A stretch of 57,757 nt of DNA, from the NCBI GenBank assembly GCA_016872775.1, contig VGZA01000038.1:1-57757 (forward strand). The letters run 5' to 3'. Source of the stretch: Planctomycetota bacterium (GTDB lineage Bacteria > Planctomycetota > Planctomycetia > Pirellulales > Pirellulaceae). The notes under the pieces are model-generated. The model saw only the letters and a list, made by a program, of their open reading frames with translations, did not search any database and had not been told where the DNA came from. Both the position numbers and the translations under genes were made by a program. Positions 25,800 to 35,059 of this stretch are shown here, piece after piece (the first letter of the stretch is position 1; every line of letters begins with the position of its first letter).

Positions 25800-26522
25800 A
25801 TGACCGTATCGGGACGTCCAGACCGACGCACGGAGACGTGGCGGCGACAACGGGATGTCGGTGTTGCCGGAATCGCGGGCCCGACGCTTGGCCTTGCGTT
25901 GGACGGCGAGCCGTTTCGCCGGTTGCCGCCGCTGCCTCGGGAGTTTTTTGATCGCGATCCCGTGCGGGTAGCACGCGAGGCGATCGGCAAGCTGTTGATC
26001 AGCGAATCGGCGGAGGGGATCTGCGCTGGCCGAATCGTGGAGACCGAGGCGTACCTGGCGCGTGGCGACTCCGCCTGCCATGCCGCGACGCGCCGTTCGG
26101 GGCGGAACGAGGCGATGTTCGGGCCGCCTGGACATGCCTATGTTTATGCGATCCATTCCCGCTGGTGCTTCAATCTGGTGACGGAACCTCCCGAGGTCGG
26201 CAGCGCGGTACTCGTCCGCGCTTTGGAACCGCTGGTGGGACTCGCACAGATGCAGCGACGCCGCGGCATCACTCGGACGTTCGATCTCGCTCGCGGTCCG
26301 GCCCGGCTTTGTGAGGCGATCGGTATCGGCCGAAATCACAATCATTTGGATCTGGTTCAAGGCGCGGGGATCTGGCTGGCGAGCGACGGCGAGGCAGCAC
26401 CCTCCCGCGGGCAGATCGGCCGTTCGGTACGAATCGGCGTCACCTCTGCCCAAAACCTGCCGCTACGGTTCTTCGTGCGCGATTGCCGCTATGTGAGTGG
26501 ACCTCGCCGATTGAATTCGTGA
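25800..26522 (+). CDS. 3-methyladenine DNA glycosylase (AAG/MPG family)
   Basis: 240 aa from ATG 25800, 4 nt after the hydrolase stop. The AAG family removes alkylated purines in base-excision repair: REFFDRDPVRVAREAIGKLL, catalytic Glu in RIVETEAYLARGDSACHA, NEAMFGPPGHAYVYAIHSRW, LVRALEPL, RTFDLARGPARLCEAIGI and the C-terminal RIGVTSAQNLPLRFFV match well. The roughly 40 residues before REFF are extra relative to compact bacterial homologues and could mean that the true start is downstream. It is functionally unrelated to its cotranscribed neighbour. Confidence 0.9.
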   Translation: MTVSGRPDRRTETWRRQRDVGVAGIAGPTLGLALDGEPFRRLPPLPREFFDRDPVRVAREAIGKLLISESAEGICAGRIVETEAYLARGDSACHAATRRSGRNEAMFGPPGHAYVYAIHSRWCFNLVTEPPEVGSAVLVRALEPLVGLAQMQRRRGITRTFDLARGPARLCEAIGIGRNHNHLDLVQGAGIWLASDGEAAPSRGQIGRSVRIGVTSAQNLPLRFFVRDCRYVSGPRRLNS

Positions 26523-26534
26523 GCCGAATCGTAG

Positions 26535-26577
26535 CCGAGTCGCTCCGCGACTCGGTCGATTTGCGGAGCAACTCCGC
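26535..26577. terminator. Double hairpin between convergent genes
   Basis: CCGAGTCGC-TCC-GCGACTCGG (26535-26555, 9-bp stem) followed by GCGGAG-CAA-CTCCGC (26563-26577, 6-bp stem). It lies between the convergent glycosylase and mutase genes, a place suited to bidirectional termination, but has no T-tract. The hairpin wording is of a kind that recurs between planctomycete genes, so it may be a dispersed palindromic repeat. Confidence 0.55.
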
Positions 26578-26606
26578 TACAGAATGCGCCGCGACCGTTC
26601 GCCGTG

Positions 26607-28409
26607 TCAGACTCTTTCGGCAATCTGGCGCAGGTCTTTCTCGATGTTCTCCATGCGTTGGCGCATTTCTTCGCGTGCCCGTTCGAGATTCGCCAGCAAT
26701 TCGGCGGCAACAAACGTGAACATGTAGAACTTCACTTTGGGTTCCGTGCCGGATGGCCGAACGGCGACGTAGTTACCGTCCTCAGCCAGATCGAGAATCA
26801 CCATGTCGGCCGCAGGCGCATCCAGTACCATGGTCTCGGAACCTCGCCGCGTACGAAGCGACTTGTAGTCGCGGCATTGGGCGACGGAGATTCCGCCCAA
26901 CGACTTGGGCGGGTCGGTCCGCAGCAGTTCCATCAACGCCTGCATCCGAGCCATTCCTTGGGAGCCTTCCATGGTCAGGTTCAAGGTATGTTCGGCATGG
27001 TAGCCATGTTGCCAGTAGAGGGCGTCGAGTTTCTGATGCAACGACTTCCCCTGGCTCTTCGCGCTGGCAGCAAATTCGGCCATCAGCATGGCGGCAACCG
27101 CGCCATCCTTGTCGCGCACGTAATGCCCGACCATATAGCCGTGCGATTCCTCGGTTCCAAACAGGAACCGTTCCGGCCCCCGCTCGTCGACGACCTGCGC
27201 AATCCATTTGAATCCAACGTGGATGTTGCCGCAGGTTGTCACGCCGTAGCTGTCGGCGATTCGGCGCACTAGTTCCGTTGTTACCAGCGTCTTGACGACA
27301 AACTGTTCGCGCCGCAGCGGCACGGCTTTGGCGCGCTGCTCCAGCACGTAATCGACGAGCAAGGCACCGATCTGATTACCGGTAAACGTTCCCCACGGAC
27401 CGCGCGGATCGAGAGTGAGCGGCGCAGCGCAGCCCAACCGATCACAGTCCGGATCGGTCGCCATCACCAGCTCGGCCGCGGTTTGTTGCGCATGCGCGAT
27501 CATGGCGTCGAAAACGCGGGGATTCTCCGGATTGGAAACGTGCCCTGGCACGTTGGGGAAATCGCCGTCGGGTTGGGCGTGCGGCGCGAACAGCTCCACG
27601 TCTTTGAACCCGTCACTGGCGAGGGCCGGCATCACGGCAGCCGCACCCACTCCGTGGAGCGGCGAATAAACAACCTTCAACGCGCGCGGGCCGGGCAACT
27701 GCTGCCGCACCAGTTCCGCGGCGAACGCCGCGTCCAGTTCGCCCGTGCAGATGATCACTCGGCCGTCAGCAACCGCTTCCGTGAATCCCACCCGTTCAAT
27801 CCGCTCGACATTCATCACCCGGTCGATGATCGCCTTGTCATGCGGCGGCAGCACCTGTCCGCCCGTCGACCAGTAGACCTTGACCGCATTATCGCTGGGC
27901 GGATTATGGCTGGCCGTGACCATGATGCCGCAGGAGCAGTTCTTCAAGCGCACCAGGTACGACAATTGGGGCGTCGCGCGATAGTCGTCAAGAAAGTACA
28001 CGCGGAAACCCGCCGCCACCATGATCCCGGCGCAAAGTTCGGCGAAGTGCCGCGAGTTATGCCGCGTGTCGTAGGCGATCGCGCACGACAATGGGCCTGT
28101 GTCCGGCTGAGTACGAATATAGTCTGCCAGTCCTTGCGCGCTCTCGCCGATGGTACGGTCGTTGATGGCATTCGAACCGACCGGATGCATGCGCCCCCGA
28201 CGGCCACCCGTCCCGAACGGGATTACGGTCCAGAAGGCATCGTCGAGTTCCTGCCAGTTCGCCGCCAGAATCCGCCGCGCCACCTCGTCCCGGTATTCCC
28301 CATACCTGGACTCCGTCAGCCATCGACGAATATTTTCCCTCGCGGAAACAGTAAGTACGCCGTCCCGAACGGCGTTGTCGAGTGCGGAAAGCAAACGGCC
28401 GTCAGTCAT
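26607..28409 (-). CDS. Phosphohexomutase (phosphoglucomutase/phosphomannomutase family)
   Basis: 600 aa from ATG 28409; the GTG at 28451 is less likely. Alpha-D-phosphohexomutases interconvert sugar 1- and 6-phosphates through a phosphoserine. Active-site loops are complete: phosphoserine loop MVTASHNPPSDNAVKVYW, Mg loop MATDPDCDR, sugar-recognition loop FLFGTEESHGYMVG and phosphate-binding RPSGTEPKVKFY. The long N-terminal region with GTGGRRGRMHPVGSNAIND is typical of the PgcA-like branch (about 580-600 aa). It is likely the cell's glucose-1-phosphate supplier; glucose versus mannose specificity cannot be settled. Confidence 0.93.
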   Translation of the reverse strand: MTDGRLLSALDNAVRDGVLTVSARENIRRWLTESRYGEYRDEVARRILAANWQELDDAFWTVIPFGTGGRRGRMHPVGSNAINDRTIGESAQGLADYIRTQPDTGPLSCAIAYDTRHNSRHFAELCAGIMVAAGFRVYFLDDYRATPQLSYLVRLKNCSCGIMVTASHNPPSDNAVKVYWSTGGQVLPPHDKAIIDRVMNVERIERVGFTEAVADGRVIICTGELDAAFAAELVRQQLPGPRALKVVYSPLHGVGAAAVMPALASDGFKDVELFAPHAQPDGDFPNVPGHVSNPENPRVFDAMIAHAQQTAAELVMATDPDCDRLGCAAPLTLDPRGPWGTFTGNQIGALLVDYVLEQRAKAVPLRREQFVVKTLVTTELVRRIADSYGVTTCGNIHVGFKWIAQVVDERGPERFLFGTEESHGYMVGHYVRDKDGAVAAMLMAEFAASAKSQGKSLHQKLDALYWQHGYHAEHTLNLTMEGSQGMARMQALMELLRTDPPKSLGGISVAQCRDYKSLRTRRGSETMVLDAPAADMVILDLAEDGNYVAVRPSGTEPKVKFYMFTFVAAELLANLERAREEMRQRMENIEKDLRQIAERV

Positions 28410-28494
28410 TGTTTTCAGGGTTCCTGATCCGATCGGTTCGCACGTCCTCACGCAGCCCCGGTTGGCAGCTACGGATCCACCGTCGGAAACTCGA

Positions 28495-29301
28495 TCAGAC
28501 CTGCTCGTCGATCACCGGATTCGTCAGCGCGCCGATCCGTTCGATCTCGATCGTAACGGTATCTCCCGCCTTGAGAAAAACCTGAGGGGTCCTTGCGGCG
28601 CCGACGCCGTGGGGAGTCCCGGTCAGAATGACGGTACCGGGCAGCAACGTCGTGCTGCCGCTGAGAAACTCGATCAATGTCGGCACATCAAAAATCATGT
28701 CGTTCGTGTTCCAGTCCTGCATTGCCTGGCCGTTCAGGATTGTCTTGATTGCCAGGCTGTTGGGATTAGGAATTTCGTCGCTGGTGACCAGGCAAGGCCC
28801 CAGCGGGCAGAAGGTGTCAAATGTCTTGCCCCGGCACCATTGGCTGCCGCCCCATTTGATCTGCCAGTCGCGAGCGCTGACGTCGTTGGCGCAGGTATAG
28901 CCGAGCACGTAATCCAGTGCCCGTTCCCGCGCAACGTTCTTGCAGGTGCGACCGATTATCACCGCCAGCTCACACTCGTAGTCCGTCATCGTACTGGCGA
29001 GTTTTCGCGGCAGGACGATCGGATCACCGGGGTTCTGCACCGCCGCGGGCGATTTCATGAACAGCACCGGATGTTCCGGGATCGGCTGCTTTCCCTCCTC
29101 GGCGTGCCGGCGGTAGTTGAGCCCGATACAGAAGATTGCGGAAGGTACCAGCGGCGCCAGCCGCTTCAGCACTTTCACGGGACGTCCGGTATCCGTGAAT
29201 CCTGTGCGCAAATCGGACTCGACGAGCGTCACGCCGCCATCAGCATGCTGCCGACCATACTGGATCTGCCCAGAGTCACTCACAAAGCGAAGAATCTGCA
29301 T
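28495..29301 (-). CDS. Fumarylacetoacetate hydrolase (FAH) family protein
   Basis: 268 aa from ATG 29301 ([11 protein letters not shown]); upstream codons are not family-like. FAH domain: [34 protein letters not shown], metal-binding Glu/Glu in [11 protein letters not shown], Asp in [27 protein letters not shown] and the C-terminal [15 protein letters not shown]. Family members hydrolyse or decarboxylate acylpyruvates and related 2,4-diketo acids in aromatic catabolism. An exported ring-cleavage dioxygenase is in the window but about 18 kb away, so no pathway link is claimed. It lies 85 nt upstream of the mutase on the same strand. Confidence 0.92.
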   Translation of the reverse strand: MQILRFVSDSGQIQYGRQHADGGVTLVESDLRTGFTDTGRPVKVLKRLAPLVPSAIFCIGLNYRRHAEEGKQPIPEHPVLFMKSPAAVQNPGDPIVLPRKLASTMTDYECELAVIIGRTCKNVARERALDYVLGYTCANDVSARDWQIKWGGSQWCRGKTFDTFCPLGPCLVTSDEIPNPNSLAIKTILNGQAMQDWNTNDMIFDVPTLIEFLSGSTTLLPGTVILTGTPHGVGAARTPQVFLKAGDTVTIEIERIGALTNPVIDEQV

Positions 29302-29513
29302 AGCGTATTCCCAAGCGCGGGTTAAGGGGTAGGACCGGAACAGGGACACCGGACGTCGAGGCCGATACAGACCGGTTTCGCTAAAAGTGTACACGATTTG
29401 CGCCCGGGTGAAAGTCAGGCAGCTATCCGCCCCTTTTTCACGTCGCCCACCACTGCTACGATAGCGCCCACTTTGCTCTGTACCGGGCCGTCGACCGTAC
29501 GAGAACCACGGGC

Positions 29514-30509
29514 ATGCCGACTGTTCTGATCACACCAACTGTTTACAAGAACGGGAGTGGGCCCTGGCGTTCGATTTTGGACACGGCCGGCTTCCAGTTG
29601 CGATTTCCCGACGGCGACTGCGTAGGGATGGACCCCGAGTCGTTTCTGCGTGAGTTGCAGGGCATCGATGGCACGCTGGCCAGCGTCGAAACGTACTCCG
29701 AGCAGATCCTGCGGCGTTCCGGAATCAAGGTTGTGGCGCGGGTCGGGGTCGGTTACGACGCGATCGATGTGGATGCGGCAACGCGGCACGGTGTCGTTGT
29801 CTCGATTACGCCTGGTACGAATGAACATTCGGTGGCGGAGCAGGCGATCGCTCTGCTGACCGCCGTTTTTCGCGATGTCGCACGGCGCGACCGCGAAATC
29901 CGCGCCGGCATCTGGCGACGCGATTGTCCACGCCGACTGGCCGGCAACACGATCGGCCTGGTGGGGCTCGGCAGGATCGGCAAGGCGATGGTGCCGCGAT
30001 GCCGGGGATTGGGTTTGAATATCCTGGCCTATGATCCGTTCCCCGACCGGGATTTTGCCAGGACGCACGCAGTGGAACTGGTCGATTTCGATGGCCTGCT
30101 CGGCCGCTCCGATATCGTCAGCCTGCATATGCCTTGCACTCCAGAGACGACCGATTTGATCAATGCGCGATCGCTGGCGAAAATGCGCAGCCGTTCCGTG
30201 TTGATCAATACCTCACGAGGCGGATTGGTCGACGAGTCTGCACTGCTCGAAGCACTGCGCAGCGGCCATTTGTTCGGCGCGGGTCTGGATGTCTGTAAGG
30301 TGGAACCGCTTCCGGCCGACAGCCCGCTCCGCGACTGCCCAAACATTGTCTTTGCGCCGCATCTGGGTGGAATCGACAGCCAGGCACTCGACGCGATGGG
30401 AGAACTGGCCGCCCGCTGCCTGGTCGAACTTTTGACCGGCACGTGGCCGGAGGCGTGCGTCGTGAACCCCGCCGTGCGCCAGCGATGGGAACAGCGACTG
30501 CGTCAATGA
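29514..30509 (+). CDS. D-2-hydroxyacid dehydrogenase, SerA-like
   Basis: 331 aa; ATG 29514. NAD motif [13 protein letters not shown] (about 142-154), substrate/catalytic Arg in [10 protein letters not shown], Glu in [13 protein letters not shown] and His in [29 protein letters not shown] and [17 protein letters not shown] match phosphoglycerate-dehydrogenase-like proteins. Its length (no ACT or ASB regulatory domain) argues against a full biosynthetic SerA. Its TGA overlaps the tsaE ATG (ATGA), so the pair is translationally coupled. Confidence 0.9.
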   Translation: MPTVLITPTVYKNGSGPWRSILDTAGFQLRFPDGDCVGMDPESFLRELQGIDGTLASVETYSEQILRRSGIKVVARVGVGYDAIDVDAATRHGVVVSITPGTNEHSVAEQAIALLTAVFRDVARRDREIRAGIWRRDCPRRLAGNTIGLVGLGRIGKAMVPRCRGLGLNILAYDPFPDRDFARTHAVELVDFDGLLGRSDIVSLHMPCTPETTDLINARSLAKMRSRSVLINTSRGGLVDESALLEALRSGHLFGAGLDVCKVEPLPADSPLRDCPNIVFAPHLGGIDSQALDAMGELAARCLVELLTGTWPEACVVNPAVRQRWEQRLRQ

Positions 30510-30982
30510 ACGAATGGTGTTTCCAAAGTCACTCACCGGAAGACACCGACCGGCTGGCGGAAACGCTGGCTCCTTTGTTGCCGGACCGATCGACGATCGC
30601 CCTCAGCGGCGGCCTGGGAGCGGGAAAGACCCGATTCGTGCAAGGTCTTGCCGCAGCGTTGGGAGTTCCTCGCGAATATGTCGTGAGCCCGACCTTTGTC
30701 CTTTGTCAGATCTACTACGGGCAGCGCGTCATGCATCACTACGACCTGTACCGCCTGGAACGGGAACAGGAATTCTGGAATCTGGGGCCTGAAGAAGCAT
30801 TTGCGGCGCCCGGTCTGGTCTTGATCGAGTGGGCGGACAAATTCCCCAACTGCCTTCCCGCCGAATACCTCGAAATCGAGATCCGCTCCACGGCCGAGCC
30901 CGACCAGAGCGGATCGCGGGCGTTTTACGTGCGCGGCCACGGTGGGCCATTTGAAACGGTTGTCGCTCGACTGCAAGCCTGA
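30506..30982 (+). CDS. tsaE: TsaE, tRNA threonylcarbamoyladenosine biosynthesis ATPase
   Basis: 158 aa; ATG 30506 shares ATGA with the previous stop. TsaE is the ATPase that works with TsaB/TsaD to make t6A37 in ANN-decoding tRNAs. Walker A is LSGGLGAGKTRFVQGLA (from about 33). SPTFVLCQIYY and HYDLYRLEREQEF correspond to the family's Thr and DLYR motifs, and LVLIEWADKFPNCLP to the Glu-Trp motif. The length is typical. No tsaB or tsaD is nearby. It converges with rsmE with a 36-nt gap. Confidence 0.95.
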   Translation: MNEWCFQSHSPEDTDRLAETLAPLLPDRSTIALSGGLGAGKTRFVQGLAAALGVPREYVVSPTFVLCQIYYGQRVMHHYDLYRLEREQEFWNLGPEEAFAAPGLVLIEWADKFPNCLPAEYLEIEIRSTAEPDQSGSRAFYVRGHGGPFETVVARLQA

Positions 30983-31018
30983 TGCTAGTTCTTCGATCGG
31001 TCGGCCGTGGCGGAATTG

Positions 31019-31765
31019 TCAGGGATGAGAGGACCCGACCAGTTGGGCCGCGATCGCAATAGCGGCGGTTTCAATGCGCAGGATGCGAGGGCCAAGTGTT
31101 CGTGGCGTCCAGCCCAGCGCCAGGCTCTGCTGAAGCTCCTCCGCAGTGAATCCTCCCTCGGGGCCGACGGCAATCACGACGGCGGTCGCCGGCAACCGCG
31201 CCGTTGGCGACGGAAACCGCGGCGCGGCAGCAGCGGAAATCCAACCGTCCGGGACCGCGTGCGGGTGCAGGATCCAGCGTTCAGCATCGCGTGGAGCCGC
31301 CGACAGAAAGTTGGCGATTTCGACGGGTTCGCCAATTTCGAGCAACCGATTGCGTCCGCACTGTTTGGCGGCTTCGATGGCCGTTCGTCGCAGGCGTTCA
31401 CGAGCGGCGGCGCCGGGTTCGGCAACCGTGCGTTGTGCCAACAGCGGCACGAGACGGGTCGCGCCCAGTTCGCTGAGTTTTTCCACCATCCATTTCTGCC
31501 GATCGCCACGAGGCAATGAAACGCCCAGCGTCAGCGAGAAAGTAAGTTCACGATCGACCCGCGACCTATCCAGTACCGACAGCGACACCTGAGCTCGGGC
31601 GATCGATTCGATACGCGCCCGATATTCGAACCCTGTCCCGTCAAAGAGCGTGACGAATTCGCCACGCCGCGCACGTAACACGTGCGATAAGTGGTGTGCC
31701 TCCGGTCCGACCAATTCCGCTTGATCGCCTTCGATCGGCTGCTCGACAAAGAACCGTTCCGACAT
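31019..31765 (-). CDS. rsmE: RsmE, 16S rRNA (uracil-1498-N3)-methyltransferase
   Basis: 248 aa. RsmE methylates U1498 of 16S rRNA using SAM through a SPOUT trefoil knot. An N-terminal PUA-like part (LVGPEAHHLSHVLRARRGE, TLFDGTGFEYRA) is followed by the knot: KWMVEKLSELGATRLVPLLAQRT, EAAKQCGRNRLLEI, VVIAVGPEGGFTAEEL and LGPRILRIETAAI. All hallmark loops are present. It is the third gene of a tight minus-strand set nagB-rhomboid-rsmE (gaps of 6 and 15 nt). Confidence 0.95.
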   Translation of the reverse strand: MSERFFVEQPIEGDQAELVGPEAHHLSHVLRARRGEFVTLFDGTGFEYRARIESIARAQVSLSVLDRSRVDRELTFSLTLGVSLPRGDRQKWMVEKLSELGATRLVPLLAQRTVAEPGAAARERLRRTAIEAAKQCGRNRLLEIGEPVEIANFLSAAPRDAERWILHPHAVPDGWISAAAAPRFPSPTARLPATAVVIAVGPEGGFTAEELQQSLALGWTPRTLGPRILRIETAAIAIAAQLVGSSHP

Positions 31766-31780
31766 GCAGGGAGGTCCTGA

Positions 31781-32764
31781 TCAGGCACTGCGTCGCCGCC
31801 AGGTGGAACCGATGTAGCCGTATGCGATTCCCATGACCAATCCGACCGTGTGCGCCGTGTTGGCCACGTTGGGAAGCAACGGATTGACGATACCGCTGGC
31901 GGCTGGCAAGTCTCGCAGCACACAGACAGTATAGAACAGCAGGCAGAGGAACACGGTGGTGGGAGGCAGATAGAATCCGGAGGCCGGATCGAATTTCGAT
32001 TTCATCCAGACATAACCGAACAAGCCGAAAACCACGCCCGAAATTCCGCCGAACCATGGGTTGATCTGCACGATCGACTGCGCGGTGGATGCCTGCCAGA
32101 GCGGGCCCCAGCTGAACTGCAGGAGATTCGAGACGATCGCGATCGAAAACACCATCAGAGCCAGCCGTACGGTGCCGCGGCGCTGCTCGATGGCAGCCCC
32201 CAGGACGTACAGCGCCTGCAGGTTCATCACCAGGTGGAAGATGCCGAAGTGGATAAAGATCGGCGTCACCAGCCTCCAGATTTCGCCCTGGCGGATCGGA
32301 ACGAAACCGTCGGCCAATGTGCGGGGGGGCTGGCCGCTTTTGACGCGGCAGAACAAAAGATGTTCCAGCACGCCGTTGACCCGTTCCCCCATATCGCTCA
32401 TCACGAACACCAGCAGACAAAGGCCGATCAGCACCATGACGAACGGAGCGCGCTGTGCCGACTCCGCAGCCGATTGACCGGCGCGAACATCGACCAGGTT
32501 TCGCCGCCGCAGCTGATTTTGTCGTTGTTCCTCTCGTTGCAGCGCCTGCGCCGCCTGCTCGACTCCCGCGTATTTCTGATCGTTGGGAGCGCCGCGAAAC
32601 AGTTCCAGCTCGGATCGGGCCTGGGCGAGGTGATCCTCGTCTCGGATCCAGATCGCCCAGCCATCGTCCTCGGGGTCGACTTGCGAACGGATACCGAGCG
32701 TCAACAGGTACGAAGCGAAGCGGCGAGCCTCGATTTCGTTATGCAGCATTCCGGCCTGGCGCAT
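31781..32764 (-). CDS. GlpG-like rhomboid intramembrane serine protease
   Basis: 327 aa; ATG 32764 with GAGG 9 nt upstream. Residues about 1-75 form a GlpG-type cytoplasmic domain (ARRFASYLLTLGIRSQV, AIWIRDEDHLAQARSELE) and a charged linker. Six membrane segments follow: FVMVLIGLCLLVFVM, the helix with HFGIFHLVMNLQALYVLG, LALMVFSIAIVSNLLQF, the catalytic Ser helix FGGISGVVFGLFGYVW, TVFLCLLFYTVCVL and the catalytic His helix NTAHTVGLVMGIAYGY. The Ser-His dyad and the HxxxN of the oxyanion site are intact. It should cleave membrane proteins within the bilayer; the substrate is unknown. Confidence 0.92.
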   Translation of the reverse strand: MRQAGMLHNEIEARRFASYLLTLGIRSQVDPEDDGWAIWIRDEDHLAQARSELELFRGAPNDQKYAGVEQAAQALQREEQRQNQLRRRNLVDVRAGQSAAESAQRAPFVMVLIGLCLLVFVMSDMGERVNGVLEHLLFCRVKSGQPPRTLADGFVPIRQGEIWRLVTPIFIHFGIFHLVMNLQALYVLGAAIEQRRGTVRLALMVFSIAIVSNLLQFSWGPLWQASTAQSIVQINPWFGGISGVVFGLFGYVWMKSKFDPASGFYLPPTTVFLCLLFYTVCVLRDLPAASGIVNPLLPNVANTAHTVGLVMGIAYGYIGSTWRRRSA

Positions 32765-32770
32765 CGCTGA

Positions 32771-33610
32771 TTACCTCGTTCCAATCCCCAGCTCGCGAAG
32801 TCGACCACGTTCCAGCAGCTGCTGACTTTGCTCGACCTCATCGTAGTACGCGCGGCGCCGAAGGTCTTTCGCGGCCAGCTCATCGACGACGACAATGACT
32901 TCACGGTGCAGTTGCAGTGCGGAGGCGGTAATTTGCGCGGTCACCGGACCCTCGATCGTTTCGCGAATCGCGGCGGCCTTGCCGACACCCACGGCGAGCA
33001 GCAGGCAACGGCGCGCGTCGAGAATCGTTCCGACTCCCACGGTCACAGCCAGCCGCGGCACGAGTTCCTCACCGCCGAAAAACCGCGCGTTGTCGCGAAT
33101 CGTCTCCTGCGTCAGTGTTTTCAGCCGCGTGCGGCTGCCGAGGGACGAACCAGGTTCATTGAACGCGATATGACCATCGGCGCCGATCCCCAGGAACTGC
33201 AGGTCGATCCCGCCCGCATCCTTGATCCGTTGTTCGTACAGGCGGCAGGCCGCCTCAAAATCCAACGCCCGCCCGTCGGGCACGTAGGTTCGGCTGGCGT
33301 CGACATTGATATGGTCAAAAAGGTTGGACTGCATGAAATAGCGGTAACTTTGCGGATGCGTCGGTCCCAGCCCCACGTACTCGTCAAGGTTGAATGTCGT
33401 AGCGTGGGAAAAGTCGAGTGCCTCCTCGCGATGCAGCCGGATCAGCTCGCGGTAGGTACCCAGTGGCGTGCTTCCGGTGGCCAGCCCCAACACGCAGTCG
33501 GGCTTGCGCCGGACCTGATCCGCGATCAAGCGTGCCGCTTTCCGGCTGACCGACTCCGCATCCCTTTCGATAACCACACGCACAAGGCGACTCCCGCGAA
33601 AAACCAGCAT
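32771..33610 (-). CDS. nagB: Glucosamine-6-phosphate deaminase
   Basis: 279 aa from ATG 33610. NagB converts glucosamine 6-phosphate to fructose 6-phosphate and ammonia. Motifs: VLGLATGSTPLGTYRELI, FNLDEYVGLGPTHPQSY with the catalytic Asp, QFLGIGADGHIAFNEPGSS with the ring-opening His, and a C-terminal HREVIVVVDELAA. Length is close to the 266 aa of E. coli NagB. No nagA accompanies it. It suggests use of amino sugars from peptidoglycan or chitin-like polymers. It leads the operon with rhomboid and rsmE and is divergent from parA. Confidence 0.94.
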   Translation of the reverse strand: MLVFRGSRLVRVVIERDAESVSRKAARLIADQVRRKPDCVLGLATGSTPLGTYRELIRLHREEALDFSHATTFNLDEYVGLGPTHPQSYRYFMQSNLFDHINVDASRTYVPDGRALDFEAACRLYEQRIKDAGGIDLQFLGIGADGHIAFNEPGSSLGSRTRLKTLTQETIRDNARFFGGEELVPRLAVTVGVGTILDARRCLLLAVGVGKAAAIRETIEGPVTAQITASALQLHREVIVVVDELAAKDLRRRAYYDEVEQSQQLLERGRLRELGIGTR

Positions 33611-33817
33611 TCCCGCCGATGGCAGCCACCCCTTTGTAATCCAAAGGGGGCGGAAAACCAACGGGACAACGCCCGATAAGCGACACTGCCGATGTTCGCG
33701 GCGCGCGGCGCCGTGCCCGGGCAGAGGCCGGGATTGCCCTAGGACGGGTCGCCGCGGCGCGGTTATACTCGAGCGACTCGAATCCAGCCGCGTACAGCAT
33801 CAAGGAGGAATTTGCCG

Positions 33818-34684
33818 ATGCGGTCGATCGCCATTATCAATCAGAAGGGTGGAGTCGGTAAGACGACAACGGCGGTGAATCTGAGCGCTGCGCTGGCGGC
33901 GTCCGGTCAGCGCGTCGCCCTGATTGATCTCGATCCGCAGGCGCACGCCTCGCTGCATCTGGGCATCGCATTGGGAACCTCCGATCGTTCCATCTATGAC
34001 GTGCTCACTGCCGAGACACGGTTCGAGGAAATTGAGCGGCAGGTTGGCGAGCGGCTGGCGGTCATTCCGTCGCACCTGGATCTGGCGGCGGCCGAACTGG
34101 AGCTGGCGGGCGAAGTCGGCCGCGAATTGATCCTGCGCGATCGTCTTTCACAATATCTCGCCGCGCGCCACGACGACCCGCTGGACTTTCTCCTGATCGA
34201 TTGCCCGCCATCGCTGGGCATCCTGACGCTCAACGCGTTGACCGCCGTGGACGAGGTGTTCTTGCCGCTACAACCGCATTTTCTTGCCTTGCATGGACTG
34301 AGCAAGCTGTTACAGACCATCGAAGTCGTCTCGCAACGATTGAATCCGACTTTGAGGCTCACAGGGGTCCTGCTGTGCATGTACGAATCGGCAACGAGGC
34401 TGGCTGCCGAAGTCCGCCGCGATGTCGACGCATTTTTCGAGCAGCGCAAGGGCGCCAACCCGGTCTGGGGCCGGGCGCAGAGTTTTCGCACGCGAATCCG
34501 TCGGAATATCCGGCTTGCCGAAGCGCCCAGCTTCGGCAAGTCGATCTTTGACTACGCGCCGCAATCCCACGGCGCGGAGGATTATCTTGCCCTGGCGCGT
34601 GAACTTCTGGGAGTCGCACAATCCGACCCCGCGCCACGCGCTCGCGCGATCGCCCCTCATGACGATTCCGTCCTGATCGACTGA
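33818..34684 (+). CDS. ParA/Soj-family ATPase, without adjacent parB
   Basis: 288 aa from ATG 33818 (AGGAGG 10 nt upstream; TTG 33812 is too close). Deviant Walker A IINQKGGVGKTTTAVNLSAA near the N-terminus, Walker A' ALIDLDPQAHASLHLG, and Walker B FLLIDCPPSLGILTLNAL. Later SFRTRIRRNIRLAEAPSFGKS and DYAPQSHGAEDYLALARELL are typical of chromosomal Soj/ParA. Such proteins position chromosomes or large complexes by dynamic DNA binding. No parB or parS-like site was recognised, so a role other than segregation is possible. Confidence 0.92.
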   Translation: MRSIAIINQKGGVGKTTTAVNLSAALAASGQRVALIDLDPQAHASLHLGIALGTSDRSIYDVLTAETRFEEIERQVGERLAVIPSHLDLAAAELELAGEVGRELILRDRLSQYLAARHDDPLDFLLIDCPPSLGILTLNALTAVDEVFLPLQPHFLALHGLSKLLQTIEVVSQRLNPTLRLTGVLLCMYESATRLAAEVRRDVDAFFEQRKGANPVWGRAQSFRTRIRRNIRLAEAPSFGKSIFDYAPQSHGAEDYLALARELLGVAQSDPAPRARAIAPHDDSVLID

Positions 34685-35059
34685 ATCGCGTCACGCGTCA
34701 CCGCCTGATTTTTCGCCACGCACCGCCGGCCTCGCGGTTCGGCCTGTGACGTTCGCCAAGGAGTCCAACGCTGGTGCCCGATGCGCCCGCAATGTCAACT
34801 GCAGCGCGCACACCGATTCAAACACGGGGGAATCGGAATTCTTGAGTCGCGTTCGGTTTTTTCCGCGCATCGATCCGGCGGCCCGGACGATTTCTACTTC
34901 TGACACCGCGACCAATTTTCGTGCGCGGAACGGATGCCCTTTTTTGGCGGGACATGACGTCCCTGAGGTTGGCGAGAGCGGACGCGCGATGTCGAAACCT
35001 GCTCGCAACACGAGCCGGTATTCGAACCGATGGAGACACGTCACAAAAGGAGTCGAACG
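34685..35059. other. Intergenic region, no gene seen
   Basis: 375 nt between parA and the BBP7-like gene. Short frames here lack family features. Its right end (AAAGGAG, 35046-35052) is the ribosome binding site of the barrel gene. It probably contains the barrel's promoter and leader. Confidence 0.5.

Noticed and set aside
35004-35040. GGTTCGAATACC-like tRNA T-loop on the minus strand
   Set aside because: No 5-bp T-stem, anticodon arm or acceptor stem can be formed around it.
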